From Chaetoderma sp. LZ-2023a (taxonomy: Eukaryota; Mollusca; Caudofoveata; Chaetodermatida; Chaetodermatidae), in NCBI GenBank assembly GCA_034401795.1, contig CM067372.1, forward strand, positions 17,511,924 to 17,575,923: DNA of 64,000 bases, given 5' to 3'. Of the stretch, positions 1-16,200 are shown in pieces (position 1 is the stretch's first letter; each line of letters begins with the position of its first letter). Position numbers and translations under genes: made by a program. The notes below the pieces were generated by a model. That model saw only the letters and a list, made by a program, of their open reading frames with translations, was not told the origin of the DNA and searched no databases.

Positions 1-3000
1 TGCAGGGCTATCATCCACACATTGTGCACATGCCTTGGGTTATAAATGCAGGGCCATCACCCACACATTGTGTACATGCCTTGGGTTATAGATGCAGGAC
101 CATCATCCACACATTGTGCACATGCCTCGGGTTATAGATGCAGGGCTATCATCCACACATTGTGCACATGCCTCGGGTTATAGATGCAGGGGCATCATCC
201 ACACATTGTGCACATGCCTCGGGTTATAGATGATGCAGGGCTATCATCCACACATTGTGCACAGGCCTCGGGTTATAGATGCAGGGCCATCATCCACACA
301 TTGTGTACATGTCTTGGAATATAGATGCAGGGCTATCATCCACACATTGTGCACATGTCTTGGGATATAGATGCAGGGCCATCTCCCACACATTGTGCAC
401 ATACCTCAGGTTATAGATGCAGGGCCATCATCCACACATTGTGCGCATGCCTTGGGATATAGATGCAGGGCCATCATTCACACATTGTGCACATGCCTCG
501 TGATATAGATGCAGGGCCATTATCCACACATTGTGCACATGCCTCGGGTTATAGATGTAAGGCCATCTCCCACACATTGTGCACATGCCTTGGGTTATAG
601 ATGCAGGGCCATCATCCACACATTGTGCACATGCCTTGGGTTATAGATGCAGGGCCATCATCCACACATTGTGCACATGCCTCGGGTTATAGATGCAGGG
701 CCATCATCCACACATTGTGCACATGCCTCGGATTATAGATGATGCAGGGCTATCATCCACACATTGTGCACATGCCTCGGGTTATAGATGCAGGGCCATC
801 ATCCACACATTGTGTACATGTCTTGGGATATAGATGCAGGGCTATCATCCACACATTGTGCACATGTCTTGGGATATAGATGCAGGGCCATCTCCCACAC
901 ATTGTGCACATGCCTCAGGTTATAGATGCGGGGCCAGCTCCCACACATTGTGCGCATGTCTTGGGATATAGATGCAGGGCCATCTCCCACACATTGTGCA
1001 CATGCCTCGGGTTATAGATGCAGGGCCATCATCCACACATTGTGCACATGCCTCAGGTTATAGATGCAGGGCCATCATCCACACATTGTGCACATGCCTC
1101 GGGTTATAGATGCAGGGCTATCATCCACACATTGTGCACATGCCTCGGGTTATAGATGCAGGGCAATCATCCACACATTGTGCACATGTCTTGGGATATA
1201 GATGCAGGGCCATCTCCCACACATTGTGCACACGCCTTGGGTTATAGATGCAGGGCCATCATCCACACATTGTGCACATGCCTTGGGTTATAGATGCAGG
1301 GCCATCATCCACACATTGTGCACATGCCTCGGGTTATAGATGCAGGGCCATCATCCACACATTGTGCACATGCCTCGGATTATAGATGATGCAGGGCTAT
1401 CATCCACACATTGTGCACATGCCTCGGGTTATAGATGCAGGGCCATCATCCACACATTGTGTACATGTCTTGGGATATAGATGCAGGGCTATCATCCACA
1501 CATTGTGCACATGTCTTGGGATATAGATGCAGGGCCATCTCCCACACATTGTGCACATGCCTCAGGTTATAGATGCGGGGCCAGCTCCCACACATTGTGC
1601 GCATGTCTTGGGATATAGATGCAGGGCCATCTCGCACACATTGTGCACATGCCTCGGGTTATAGATGCAGGGCCATCATCCACACATTGTGCACATGCCT
1701 CAGGTTATAGATGCAGGGCCATCATCCACACATTGTGCACATGCCTTGGGTTATGGATGCAGGGCCATCTCCCACACATTGTGTGCATGCCTTGGGTTAT
1801 AGATGCAGGGCCATCTCCCACACATTGTGCACATGCCTTGGGTTATAGATGCAGGGCCATCATCCACACATTGTGCACATGCCTCGGGTTGTAGATGCAG
1901 GGTCATTCTTCCACACATTGTGCACATGCCTCGGTTTATAGATGCAGGGCCATCATCCACACATTGTGCACATGCCTCGGGTTATAGATGCAGGGCCATC
2001 TCCCACACATTGTGTGCATGCCTTGGGTTATAGATGCAGGGCCATCTCCCACACATTGTGCACATGCCTCAGGTTATAGATGCAGGGCCATCATCCACAC
2101 ATTGCGCATATGCCTCAGGATATAGATGCAGGGCCATCATCCACACATTGTGCACATGCCTCGGGATATAGATGCAGGGCCATCATCCACACATTGTGCA
2201 CATGCCTCGGGATATAGATGCAGGGCCATCATCCACACATTGTGCACATGCCTCAGGTTATAGATGCAGGGCCATCATCCACACATTGTGCACATGCCTT
2301 GGGTTATGGATGCAGGGCCATCTCCCACACATTGTGTGCATGCCTTGGGTTATAGATGCAGGGCCATCTCCCACACCTTGTGCACATGCCTTGGGTTATA
2401 GATGCAGGGCCATCATCCACACATTGTGCACATGCCTTGGGATATAGATGCAGGGCCATCATCACACATTGTGCACATGCCTCGGGTTATAGATGCAGGG
2501 TCATCATCCACACATTGTGTGCATGCCTTGGGATATAGATGCAGGGCCATCATTCACACATTGTGCACATGCCTCATGATATAGATGCAGGGCCCATTAT
2601 CCACACATTGTGCACATGTCTTGGGATATAGATGCAGGGCCATCTCACACACATTGTGCACATGTCTTGGGATATAGATGCAGGGCTATCATCCACACAT
2701 TGTGCACATGCCTTGGGTTATAAATGCAGGGCCATCACCCACACATTGTGTACATGCCTTGGGTTATAGATGCAGGACCATCATCCACACATTGTGCACA
2801 TGCCTCGGGTTATAGATGCAGGGCTATCATCCACACATTGTGCACATGCCTCGGGTTATAGATGCAGGGCCATCATCCACACATTGTGCACATGCCTCGG
2901 GTTATAGATGATGCAGGGCTATCATCCACACATTGTGCACATGGCCTCGGGTTATAGATGCAGGGCCATCATCCACACATTGTGTACATGTCTTGGAATA

Positions 3001-5320
3001 TAGATGCAGGGCTATCATCCACACATTGTGCACATGTCTTGGGATATAGATGCAGGGCCATCTCCCACACATTGTGCACATACCTCAGGTTATAGATGCA
3101 GGGCCATCATCCACACATTGTGCGCATGCCTTGGGATATAGATGCAGGGCCATCATTCACACATTGTGCACATGCCTCGGGTTATAGATGCAGGGCCATT
3201 ATCCACACATTGTGCACATGCCTCGGGTTATAGATGCAGGGCCATCTCCCACACATTGTGCACATGCCTTGGGTTATAGATGCAGGGCCATCATCCACAC
3301 ATTGTGCACATGCCTTGGGTTATAGATGCAGGGCCATCATCCACACATTGTGCACATGCCTCGGGTTATAGATGCAGGGCCATCATCCACACATTGTGCA
3401 CATGCCTCGGATTATAGATGATGCAGGGCTATCATCCACACATTGTGCACATGCCTCGGGTTATAGATGCAGGGCCATCATCCACACATTGTGTACATGT
3501 CTTGGGATATAGATGCAGGGCTATCATCCACACATTGTGCACATGTCTTGGGATATAGATGCAGGGCCATCTCCCACACATTGTGCACATGCCTCAGGTT
3601 ATAGATGCGGGGCCAGCTCCCACACATTGTGCGCATGTCTTGGGATATAGATGCAGGGCCATCTCCCACACATTGTGCACATGCCTCGGGTTATAGATGC
3701 AGGGCCATCATCCACACATTGTGCACATGCCTCAGGTTATAGATGCAGGGCCATCATCCACACATTGTGCACATGCCTCGGGTTATAGATGCAGGGCCAT
3801 CATCCACACATTGTGCACATGCCTCGGGTTATAGATGCAGGGCTATCATCCACACATTGTGCACATGCCTCGGGTTATAGATGCAGGGCAATCATCCACA
3901 CATTGTGCACATGTCTTGGGATATAGATGCAGGGCCATCTCCCACACATTGTGCACACGCCTTGGGTTATAGATGCAGGGCCATCATCCACACATTGTGC
4001 ACATGCCTTGGGTTATAGATGCAGGGCCATCATCCACACATTGTGCACATGCCTCGGGTTATAGATGCAGGGCCATCATCCACACATTGTGCACATGCCT
4101 CGGATTATAGATGATGCAGGGCTATCATCCACACATTGTGCACATGCCTCGGGTTATAGATGCAGGGCCATCATCCACACATTGTGTACATGTCTTGGGA
4201 TATAGATGCAGGGCTATCATCCACACATTGTGCACATGTCTTGGGATATAGATGCAGGGCCATCTCCCACACATTGTGCACATGCCTCAGGTTATAGATG
4301 CGGGGCCAGCTCCCACACATTGTGCGCATGTCTTGGGATATAGATGCAGGGCCATCTCGCACACATTGTGCACATGCCTCGGGTTATAGATGCAGGGCCA
4401 TCATCCACACATTGTGCACATGCCTCAGGTTATAGATGCAGGGCCATCATCCACACATTGTGCACATGCCTTGGGTTATGGATGCAGGGCCATCTCCCAC
4501 ACATTGTGTGCATGCCTTGGGTTATAGATGCAGGGCCATCTCCCACACATTGTGCACATGCCTTGGGTTATAGATGCAGGGCCATCATCCACACATTGTG
4601 CACATGCCTCGGGTTGTAGATGCAGGGTCATTCTTCCACACATTGTGCACATGCCTCGGTTTATAGATGCAGGGCCATCATCCACACATTGTGCACATGC
4701 CTCGGGTTATAGATGCAGGGCCATCTCCCACACATTGTGTGCATGCCTTGGGTTATAGATGCAGGGCCATCTCCCACACATTGTGCACATGCCTCAGGTT
4801 ATAGATGCAGGGCCATCATCCACACATTGCGCATATGCCTCAGGATATAGATGCAGGGCCATCATCCACACATTGTGCACATGCCTCGGGATATAGATGC
4901 AGGGCCATCATCCACACATTGTGCACATGCCTCGGGATATAGATGCAGGGCCATCATCCACACATTGTGCACATGCCTCAGGTTATAGATGCAGGGCCAT
5001 CATCCACACATTGTGCACATGCCTTGGGTTATGGATGCAGGGCCATCTCCCACACATTGTGTGCATGCCTTGGGTTATAGATGCAGGGCCATCTCCCACA
5101 CCTTGTGCACATGCCTTGGGTTATAGATGCAGGGCCATCATCCACACATTGTGCACATGCCTCGGGTTGTAGATCCAGGGTCATTCTTCCATACATTGTG
5201 CACATGCCTCGGGTTATAGATGCAGGGCCATCATCCACACATTGTGCACATGCCTCGGGTTATAGATGCAGGGTCATCATCCACACATTGTGTGCATGCC
5301 TTGGGATATAGATGCAGGGC
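1..5320. repeat. 2.7-kb segmental duplication inside the satellite
   Basis: The variant string that opens the window (a TATAAATGC monomer followed by a CATCACCC monomer) recurs at 2679, and the variant order after it matches for about 2.6 kb. The second copy has one extra monomer between about 3700 and 3850, so the offset grows from about 2,678 to 2,725 bp. Shorter blocks from the same unit recur at about 6004, 8260 and 9365, spaced by 1,105-1,107 bp (24 monomers) and 2,256 bp. This is recent block duplication, as expected from unequal crossing over. Confidence 0.85.
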
Positions 5321-7559
5321 CATCATTCACACATTGTGCACATGCCTCATGATATAGATGCAGGGCCATTATCCACACATTGTGCACATGCCTCGGGTTA
5401 TAGATGCAAGGGCCATCTCCCACACATTGTGCACATGTCTTGGGATATAGATGCAGGGCTATCATCCACACATTGTGCACATGCCTTGGGTTATAGATGC
5501 AGGGCCATCATCCACACATTGTGCACATGCCTTGGGTTATAGATGCAGGGCCATCATCCACACATTGTGCACATGCCTCGGGTTATAGATGCAGGGCCAT
5601 CATCCACACATTGTGCACATGCCTCGGGTTATAGATGCAGGGCCATCATCCACACATTGTGCACATGCCTCGGGTTATAGATGCAGGGCCATCATCCCAC
5701 ACATTGTGCACATGCCTTGGGTTATAGATGCAGGGCCATCATCCACACATTGTGCACATGTCTCGGATTATAGATGCAGGGCCATCATCCACACATTGTG
5801 CACATGCCTCGGGTTATAGATGCAGGGCCATCTCCCACACATTGTGTGCATGCCTTGGGTTATAGATGCAGGGCCATCTCCCACACATTGTGCACATGCC
5901 TCAGGTTATAGATGCAGGGCCATCATCCACACATTGCGCATATGCCTCAGGATATAGATGCAGGGCCATCATCCACACATTGTGCACATGCCTCGGGATA
6001 TAGATGCAGGGCCATCATCCACACATTGTGCACATGCCTCGGGATATAGATGCAGGGCCATCATCCACACATTGTGCACATGCCTCAGGTTATAGATGCA
6101 GGGCCATCATCCACACATTGTGCACATGCCTTGGGTTATGGATGCAGGGCCATCTCCCACACATTGTGTGCATGCCTTGGGTTATAGATGCAGGGCCATC
6201 TCCCACACCTTGTGCACATGCCTTGGGTTATAGATGCAGGGCCATCATCCACACATTGTGCACATGCCTCGGGTTGTAGATCCAGGGTCATTCTTCCATA
6301 CATTGTGCACATGCCTCGGGTTATAGATGCAGGGCCATCATCCACACATTGTGCACATGCCTCGGGTTATAGATGCAGGGTCATCATCCACACATTGTGT
6401 GCATGCCTTGGGATATAGATGCAGGGCCATCATTCACACATTGTGCACATGCCTCATGATATAGATGCAGGGCCATTATCCACACATTGTGCACATGTCT
6501 TGGGATATAGATGCAGGGCCATCTCACACACATTGTGCACATGTCTTGGGATATAGATGCAGGGCTATCATCCACACATTGTGCACATGCCTTGGGTTAT
6601 AAATGCAGGGCCATCACCCACACATTGTGTACATGCCTTGGGTTATAGATGCAGGACCATCATCCACACATTGTGCACATGCCTCGGGTTATAGATGCAG
6701 GGCTATCATCCACACATTGTGCACATGCCTCGGGTTATAGATGCAGGGCCATCATCCACACATTGTGCACATGCCTCGGGTTATAGATGCAGGGCCATCA
6801 TCCACACATTGTGTACATGTCTTGGATATAGATGCAGGGCTATCATCCACACATTGTGCACATGTCTTGGGATATAGATGCAGGGCCATCTCCCACACAT
6901 TGTGCACATACCTCAGGTTATAGATGCGGGGCCAGCTCCCACACATTGTGCGCATGTCTTGGGATATAGATGCAGGGCCATCTCCACACATTGTGCACAT
7001 GCCTCGGGTTATAGATGCAGGGCCATCATCCACACATTGTGCACATGCCTCGGGTTATAGATGCAGGGCTATCATCCACACATTGTGCACATGCCTCGGG
7101 TTATAGATGCAGGGCAATCATCCACACATTGTGCACATGTCTTGGGATATAGATGCAGGGCCATCTCCCACACATTGTGCACACGCCTTGGGTTATAGAT
7201 GCAGGGCCATCATCCACACATTGTGCACATGCCTTGGGTTATAGATGCAGGGCCATCATCCACACATTGTGCACATGCCTCGGGTTATAGATGCAGGGCC
7301 ATCATCCACACATTGTGCACATGCCTCGGATTATAGATGATGCAGGGCTATCATCCACACATTGTGCACATGCCTCGGGTTATAGATGCAGGGCCATCAT
7401 CCACACATTGTGTACATGTCTTGGGATATAGATGCAGGGCTATCATCCACACATTGTGCACATGTCTTGGGATATAGATGCAGGGCCATCTCCCACACAT
7501 TGTGCACATGCCTTGGGTTATAGATGCAGGTCCATCATCCACACTTTGTGCACATGCCT

Positions 7560-7985
7560 CAGGTTATAGATGCAGGGCCATCTCCCACACATTGTGCACA
7601 TGCCTTGGGTTATAGATGCATGGCAATCTCCCACACATTGTGCACATGCCTTGGGTTATAGATGCAGGGCCATCTCCCACACATTGTGCACATGCCTCGG
7701 GTTATAGATGCAGGCCCATTTCCCACACATTGTGCACATGCCTCGGGTTATAGATGCAGGGCAATCTCCCACACATTGTGCACATGCCTTGGGTTATAGA
7801 TGCGTGGCAATCTCCCACACATTGTGCACATGCCTTGGGTTATAGATGCAGGGCCATCTCCCACACATTGTGCACATGCCTCGGGTTATAGATGCAGGCC
7901 CATTTCCCACACATTGTGCACATGCCTCGGGTTATAGATGCAGGGCAATCTCCCACACATTGTGCACATGCCTTGGGTTATAGAT
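7560..7985. repeat. Local satellite subfamily with GGCAATCTCCC monomers
   Basis: Monomers carrying TGCATGGCAATCTCCC, TGCGTGGCAATCTCCC or TGCAGGCCCATTTCCC form a short local alternation. It is found only here and at about 12,500-12,830, where the same order recurs, so the two blocks share a recent origin. Confidence 0.75.
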
Positions 7986-10900
7986 GCAGGGCCATCATCC
8001 ACACATTGTGCACATGTCTCGGATTATAGATGCAGGGCCATCATCCACACATTGTGCACATGCCTCGGGTTATAGATGCAGGGCCATCTCCCACACATTG
8101 TGTGCATGCCTTGGGTTATAGATGCAGGGCCATCTCCCACACATTGTGCACATGCCTCAGGTTATAGATGCAGGGCCATCATCCACACATTGCGCATATG
8201 CCTCAGGATATAGATGCAGGGCCATCATCCACACATTGTGCACATGCCTCGGGATATAGATGCAGGGCCATCATCCACACATTGTGCACATGCCTCGGGA
8301 TATAGATGCAGGGCCATCATCCACACATTGTGCACATGCCTCAGGTTATAGATGCAGGGCCATCATCCACACATTGTGCACATGCCTTGGGTTATGGATG
8401 CAGGGCCATCTCCCACACATTGTGTGCATGCCTTGGGTTATAGATGCAGGGCCATCTCCCACACCTTGTGCACATGCCTTGGGTTATAGATGCAGGGCCA
8501 TCATCCACACATTGTGCACATGCCTCGGGTTGTAGATCCAGGGTCATTCTTCCATACATTGTGCACATGCCTCGGGTTATAGATGCAGGGCCATCATCCA
8601 CACATTGTGCACATGCCTCGGGTTATAGATGCAGGGTCATCATCCACACATTGTGTGCATGCCTTGGGATATAGATGCAGGGCCATCATTCACACATTGT
8701 GCACATGCCTCATGATATAGATGCAGGGCCATTATCCACACATTGTGCACATGTCTTGGGATATAGATGCAGGGCCATCTCACACACATTGTGCACATGT
8801 CTTGGGATATAGATGCAGGGCTATCATCCACACATTGTGCACATGCCTTGGGTTATAAATGCAGGGCCATCACCCACACATTGTGTACATGCCTTGGGTT
8901 ATAGATGCAGGACCATCATCCACACATTGTGCACATGCCTCGGGTTATAGATGCAGGGCTATCATCCACACATTGTGCACATGCCTCGGGTTATAGATGC
9001 AGGGCCATCATCCACAGATTGTGCACATGCCTCGGGTTATAGATGCAGGGCAATCATCCACACATTGTGCACATGCCTTGGGTTATAGATGCAGGGCCAT
9101 CATCCACACATTGTGCACATGTCTCGGATTATAGATGCAGGGCCATCATCCACACATTGTGCACATGCCTCGGGTTATAGATGCAGGGCCATCTCCCACA
9201 CATTGTGTGCATGCCTTGGGTTATAGATGCAGGGCCATCTCCCACACATTGTGCACATGCCTCAGGTTATAGATGCAGGGCCATCATCCACACATTGCGC
9301 ATATGCCTCAGGATATAGATGCAGGGCCATCATCCACACATTGTGCACATGCCTCGGGATATAGATGCAGGGCCATCATCCACACATTGTGCACATGCCT
9401 CGGGATATAGATGCAGGGCCATCATCCACACATTGTGCACATGCCTCAGGTTATAGATGCAGGGCCATCATCCACACATTGTGCACATGCCTTGGGTTAT
9501 GGATGCAGGGCCATCTCCCACACATTGTGTGCATGCCTTGGGTTATAGATGCAGGGCCATCTCCCACACCTTGTGCACATGCCTTGGGTTATAGATGCAG
9601 GGCCATCATCCACACATTGTGCACATGCCTCGGGTTGTAGATCCAGGGTCATTCTTCCATACATTGTGCACATGCCTCGGGTTATAGATGCAGGGCCATC
9701 ATCCACACATTGTGCACATGCCTCGGGTTATAGATGCAGGGTCATCATCCACACATTGTGTGCATGCCTTGGGATATAGATGCAGGGCCATCATTCACAC
9801 ATTGTGCACATGCCTCATGATATAGATGCAGGGCCATTATCCACACATTGTGCACATGTCTTGGGATATAGATGCAGGGCCATCTCACACACATTGTGCA
9901 CATGTCTTGGGATATAGATGCAGGGCTATCATCCACACATTGTGCACATGCCTTGGGTTATAAATGCAGGGCCATCACCCACACATTGTGTACATGCCTT
10001 GGGTTATAGATGCAGGACCATCATCCACACATTGTGCACATGCCTCGGGTTATAGATGCAGGGCTATCATCCACACATTGTGCACATGCCTCGGGTTATA
10101 GATGCAGGGCCATCATCCACACATTGTGCACATGCCTCGGGTTATAGATGCAGGGCCATCATCCACACATTGTGTACATGTCTTGGGATATAGATGCAGG
10201 GCTATCATCCACACATTGTGCACATGTCTTGGGATATAGATGCAGGGCCATCTCCCACACATTGTGCACATGCCTCAGGTTATAGATGCGGGGCCAGCTC
10301 CCACACATTGTGCGCATGTCTTGGGATATAGATGCAGAGCTATCATCCTCACATTGTGCACATGCCTCGGGTTATAGATGCAGGGCCATCATCCACACAT
10401 TGTGCACATGCCTCGGGTTATAGATGCAGGGCTATCATCCACACATTGTGCACATGCCTCGGGTTATAGATGCAGGGCAATCATCCACACATTGTGCACA
10501 TGTCTTGGGATATAGATGCAGGGCCATCTCCCACACATTGTGCACACGCCTTGGGTTATAGATGCAGGGCCATCATCCACACATTGTGCACATGCCTCGG
10601 GTTATAGATGCAGGGCCATCATCCACACATTGTGCACATGCCTCGGGTTATAGATGCAGGGCCATCATCCACACATTGTGCACATGCCTCGGATTATAGA
10701 TGATGCAGGGCTATCATCCACACATTGTGCACATGCCTCGGGTTATAGATGCAGGGCCATCATCCACACATTGTGTACATGTCTTGGGATATAGATGCAG
10801 GGCTATCATCCACACATTGTGCACATGTCTTGGGATATAGATGCAGGGCCATCTCCCACACATTGTGCACATGCCTCAGGTTATAGATGCGGGGCCAGCT

Positions 10901-13279
10901 CCCACACATTGTGCGCATGTCTTGGGATATAGATGCAGGGCCATCTCGCACACATTGTGCACATGCCTCGGGTTATAGATGCAGGGCCATCATCCACACA
11001 TTGTGCACATGCCTTGGGTTATGGATGCAGGGCCATCTCCCACACATTGTGTGCATGCCTTGGGTTATAGATGCAGGGCCATCTCCCACACATTGTGCAC
11101 ATGCCTTGGGTTATAGATGCAGGGCCATCATCCACACTTTGTGCACATGCCTCAGGTTATAGATGCAGGGCCATTATCCACACATTGTGCACATGTCTTG
11201 GGATATAGATGCAGGGCCATCTCACACACATTGTGCACATGTCTTGGGATATAGATGCAGGGCTATCATCCACACATTGTGCACATGCCTTGGGTTATAA
11301 ATGCAGGGCCATCACCCACACATTGTGTACATGCCTTGGGTTATAGATGCAGGACCATCATCCACACATTGTGCACATGCCTCGGGTTATAGATGCAGGG
11401 CTATCATCCACACATTGTGCACATGCCTCGGGTTATAGATGCAGGGCCATCATCCACAGATTGTGCACATGCCTCGGGTTATAGATGCAGGCGCCATCAT
11501 CCACACATTGTGTACATGTCTTGGAATATAGATGCAGGGCTATCATCCACACATTGTGCACATGTCTTGGGATATAGATGCAGGGCCATCTCCCACACAT
11601 TGTGCACATACCTCAGGTTATAGATGCGGGGCCAGCTCCCACACATTGTGCGCATGTCTTGGGATATAGATGCAGAGCTATCATCCTCACATTGTGCACA
11701 TGCCTCGGGTTATAGATGCAGGGCTATCATCCACACATTGTGCACATGCCTCGGGTTATAGATGCAGGGCTATCATCCACACATTGTGCACATGCCTCGG
11801 GTTATAGATGCAGGGCAATCATCCACACATTGTGCACATGTCTTGGGATATAGATGCAGGGCCATCTCCCACACATTGTGCACACGCCTTGGGTTATAGA
11901 TGCAGGGCCATCATCCACACATTGTGCACATGCCTTGGGTTATAGATGCAGGGCCATCATCCACACATTGTGCACATGCCTCGGGTTATAGATGCAGGGC
12001 CATCATCCACACATTGTGCACATGCCTCGGATTATAGATTATGCAGGGCTATCATCCACACATTGTGCACATGCCTCGGGTTATAGATGCAGGGCCATCA
12101 TCCACACATTGTGTACATGTCTTGGGATATAGATGCAGGGCTATCATCCACACATTGTGCACATGTCTTGGGATATAGATGCAGGGCCATCTCCCACACA
12201 TTGTGCACATGCCTCAGGTTATAGATGCGGGGCCAGCTCCCACACATTGTGCGCATGTCTTGGGATATAGATGCAGGGCCATCTCGCACACATTGTGCAC
12301 ATGCCTCGGGTTATAGATGCAGGGCCATCATCCACACATTGTGCACATGCCTTGGGTTATGGATGCAGGGCCATCTCCCACACATTGTGTGCATGCCTTG
12401 GGTTATAGATGCAGGGCCATCTCCTACACATTGTGCACATGCCTTGGGTTATAGATGCAGGGCCATCATCCACACTTTGTGCACATGCCTCAGGTTATAG
12501 ATGCAGGGCCATCTCCCACACATTGTGCACATGCCTTGGGTTATAGATGCATGGCAATCTCCCACACATTGTGCACATGCCTCGGGTTATAGATGCAGGG
12601 CAATCTCCCACACATTGTGCACATGCCTTGGGTTATAGATGCATGGCAATCTCCCACACATTGTGCACATGCCTTGGGTTATAGATGCAGGGCCATCTCC
12701 CACACATTGTGCACATGCCTCGGGTTATAGATGCAGGCCCATTTCCCACACATTGTGCACATGCCTCGGGTTATAGATGCAGGGCAATCTCCCACACATT
12801 GTGCACATGCCTTGGGTTATAGATGCAGGGCCATCATCCACACATTGTGCACATGTCTCGGATTATAGATGCAGGGCCATCATCCACACATTGTGCACAT
12901 GCCTCGGGTTATAGATGCAGGGCCATCATCCACACATTGTGCACATGCCTCAGGTTATAGATGCAGGGCCATCATCCACACATTGTGCACATGCCTCGGG
13001 TTATAGATGCAGGGCTATCATCCACACATTGTGCACATGCCTCGGGTTATAGATGCAGGGCAATCATCCACACATTGTGCACATGTCTTGGGATATAGAT
13101 GCAGGGCCATCTCCCACACATTGTGCACACGCCTTGGGTTATAGATGCAGGGCCATCATCCACACATTGTGCACATGCCTTGGGTTATAGATGCAGGGCC
13201 ATCATCCACACATTGTGCACATGCCTCGGGTTATAGATGCAGGGCCATCATCCACACATTGTGCACATGCCTCGGATTA

Positions 13280-16200
13280 TAGATGATGCAGGGCTATCAT
13301 CCACACATTGTGCACATGCCTCGGGTTATAGATGCAGGGCCATCATCCACACATTGTGTACATGTCTTGGGATATAGATGCAGGGCCATCTCCCACACAT
13401 TGTGCACATGCCTCAGGTTATAGATGCGGGGCCAGCTCCCACACATTGTGCGCATGTCTTGGGATATAGATGCAGGGCCATCTCGCACACATTGTGCACA
13501 TGCCTCGGGTTATAGATGCAGGGCCATCATCCACACATTGTGCACATGCCTCAGGTTATAGATGCAGGGCCATCATCCACACATTGTGCACATGCCTTGG
13601 GTTATGGATGCAGGGCCATCTCCCACACATTGTGTGCATGCCTTGGGTTATAGATGCAGGGCCATCTCCCACACATTGTGCACATGCCTTGGGTTATAGA
13701 TGCAGGGCAATCATCCACACATTGTGCACATGCCTCGGGTTGTAGATGCAGGGTCATTCTTCCACACATTGTGCACATGCCTCGGTTTATAGATGCAGGG
13801 CCATCATCCACACATTGTGCACATGCCTCGGGTTATAGATGCAGGGCTATCATCCACACATTGTGCACATGCCTCGGGTTATAGATGCAAGGCCATCTCC
13901 CACACATTGTGCACATGTCTTGGGATATAGATGCAGGGCCATCTCCCACACATTGTGCACATGCCTTGGGTTATAGATGCAGGGCCATCATCCACACATT
14001 GTGCACATGCCTTGGGTTATAGATGCAGGGCCATCATCCACACATTGTGCACATGCCTCGGGTTATAGATGCAGGGCCATCATCCACACATTGTGCACAT
14101 GCCTCGGATTATAGATGATGCAGGGCTATCATCCACACATTGTGCACATGCCTCGGGTTATAGATGCAGGGCCATCATCCACACATTGTGTACATGTCTT
14201 GGGATATAGATGCAGGGCTATCATCCACACATTGTGCACATGTCTTGGGATATAGATGCAGGGCCATCTCCCACACATTGTGCACATGCCTCAGGTTATA
14301 GATGCGGGGCCAGCTCCCACACATTGTGCGCATGTCTTGGGATATAGATGCAGGGCCATCTCGCACACATTGTGCACATGCCTCGGGTTATAGATGCAGG
14401 GCCATCATCCACACATTGTGCACATGCCTCAGGTTATAGATGCAGGGCCATCATCCACACATTGTGCACATGCCTTGGGTTATGGATGCAGGGCCATCTC
14501 CCACACATTGTGTGCATGCCTTGGGTTATAGATGCAGGGCCATCTCCCACACATTGTGCACATGCCTTGGGTTATAGATGTAGGGCAATCATCCACACAT
14601 TGTGCACATGCCTCGGGTTGTAGATGCAGGGTCATTCTTCCACACATTGTGCACATGCCTCGGTTTATAGATGCAGGGCCATCATCCACACATTGTGCAC
14701 ATGCCTCGGGTTATAGATGCAGGGCCATTATCCACACATTGTGCACATGCCTCGGGTTATAGATGCAAGGCCATCTCCCACACATTGTGCACATGTCTTG
14801 GGATATAGATGCAGGGCCATCTCCCACACATTGTGCACATGCCTTGGGTTATAGATGCAGGGCCATCATCCACACATTGTGCACATGCCTTGGGTTATAG
14901 ATGCAGGGCCATCATCCACACATTGTGCACATGCCTCGGGTTATAGATGCAGGGCCATCATCCACACATTGTGCACATGCCTCGGATTATAGATGATGCA
15001 GGGCTATCATCCACACATTGTGCACATGCCTCGGGTTATAGATGCAGGGCCATCATCCACACATTGTGTACATGTCTTGGGATATAGATGCAGGGCTATC
15101 ATCCACACATTGTGCACATGTCTTGGGATATAGATGCAGGGCCATCTCCCACACATTGTGCACATGCCTCAGGTTATAGATGCGGGGCCAGCTCCCACAC
15201 ATTGTGCGCATGTCTTGGGATATAGATGCAGGGCCATCTCCCACACATTGTGCACATGCCTCGGGTTATAGATGCAGGGCCATCATCCACACATTGTGCA
15301 CATGCCTCAGGTTATAGATGCAGGGCCATCATCCACACATTGTGCACATGCCTTGGGTTATGGATGCAGGGCCATCTCCCACACATTGTGTGCATGCCTT
15401 GGGTTATAGATGCAGGGCCATCTCCCACACATTGTGCACATGCCTTGGGTTATAGATGTAGGGCAATCATCCACACATTGTGCACATGCCTCGGGTTGTA
15501 GATGCAGGGTCATTCTTCCACACATTGTGCACATGCCTCGGTTTATAGATGCAGGGCCATCATCCACACATTGTGCACATGCCTCGGGTTATAGATGCAG
15601 GGCCATTATCCACACATTGTGCACATGCCTCGGGTTATAGATGCAAGGCCATCTCCCACACATTGTGCACATGTCTTGGGATATAGATGCAGGGCCATCT
15701 CCCACACATTGTGCACATGCCTTGGGTTATAGATGCAGGGCCATCATCCACACATTGTGCACATGCCTTGGGTTATAGATGCAGGGCCATCATCCACACA
15801 TTGTGCACATGCCTCGGGTTATAGATGCAGGGCCATCATCCACACATTGTGCACATGCCTCGGATTATAGATGATGCAGGGCTATCATCCACACATTGTG
15901 CACATGCCTCGGGTTATAGATGCAGGGCCATCATCCACACATTGTGTACATGTCTTGGGATATAGATGCAGGGCTATCATCCACACATTGTGCACATGTC
16001 TTGGGATATAGATGCAGGGCCATCTCCCACACATTGTGCACATGCCTCAGGTTATAGATGCGGGGCCAGCTCCCACACATTGTGCGCATGTCTTGGGATA
16101 TAGATGCAGGGCCATCTCCCACACATTGTGCACATGCCTCGGGTTATAGATGCAGGGCCATCATCCACACATTGTGCACATGCCTCAGGTTATAGATGCA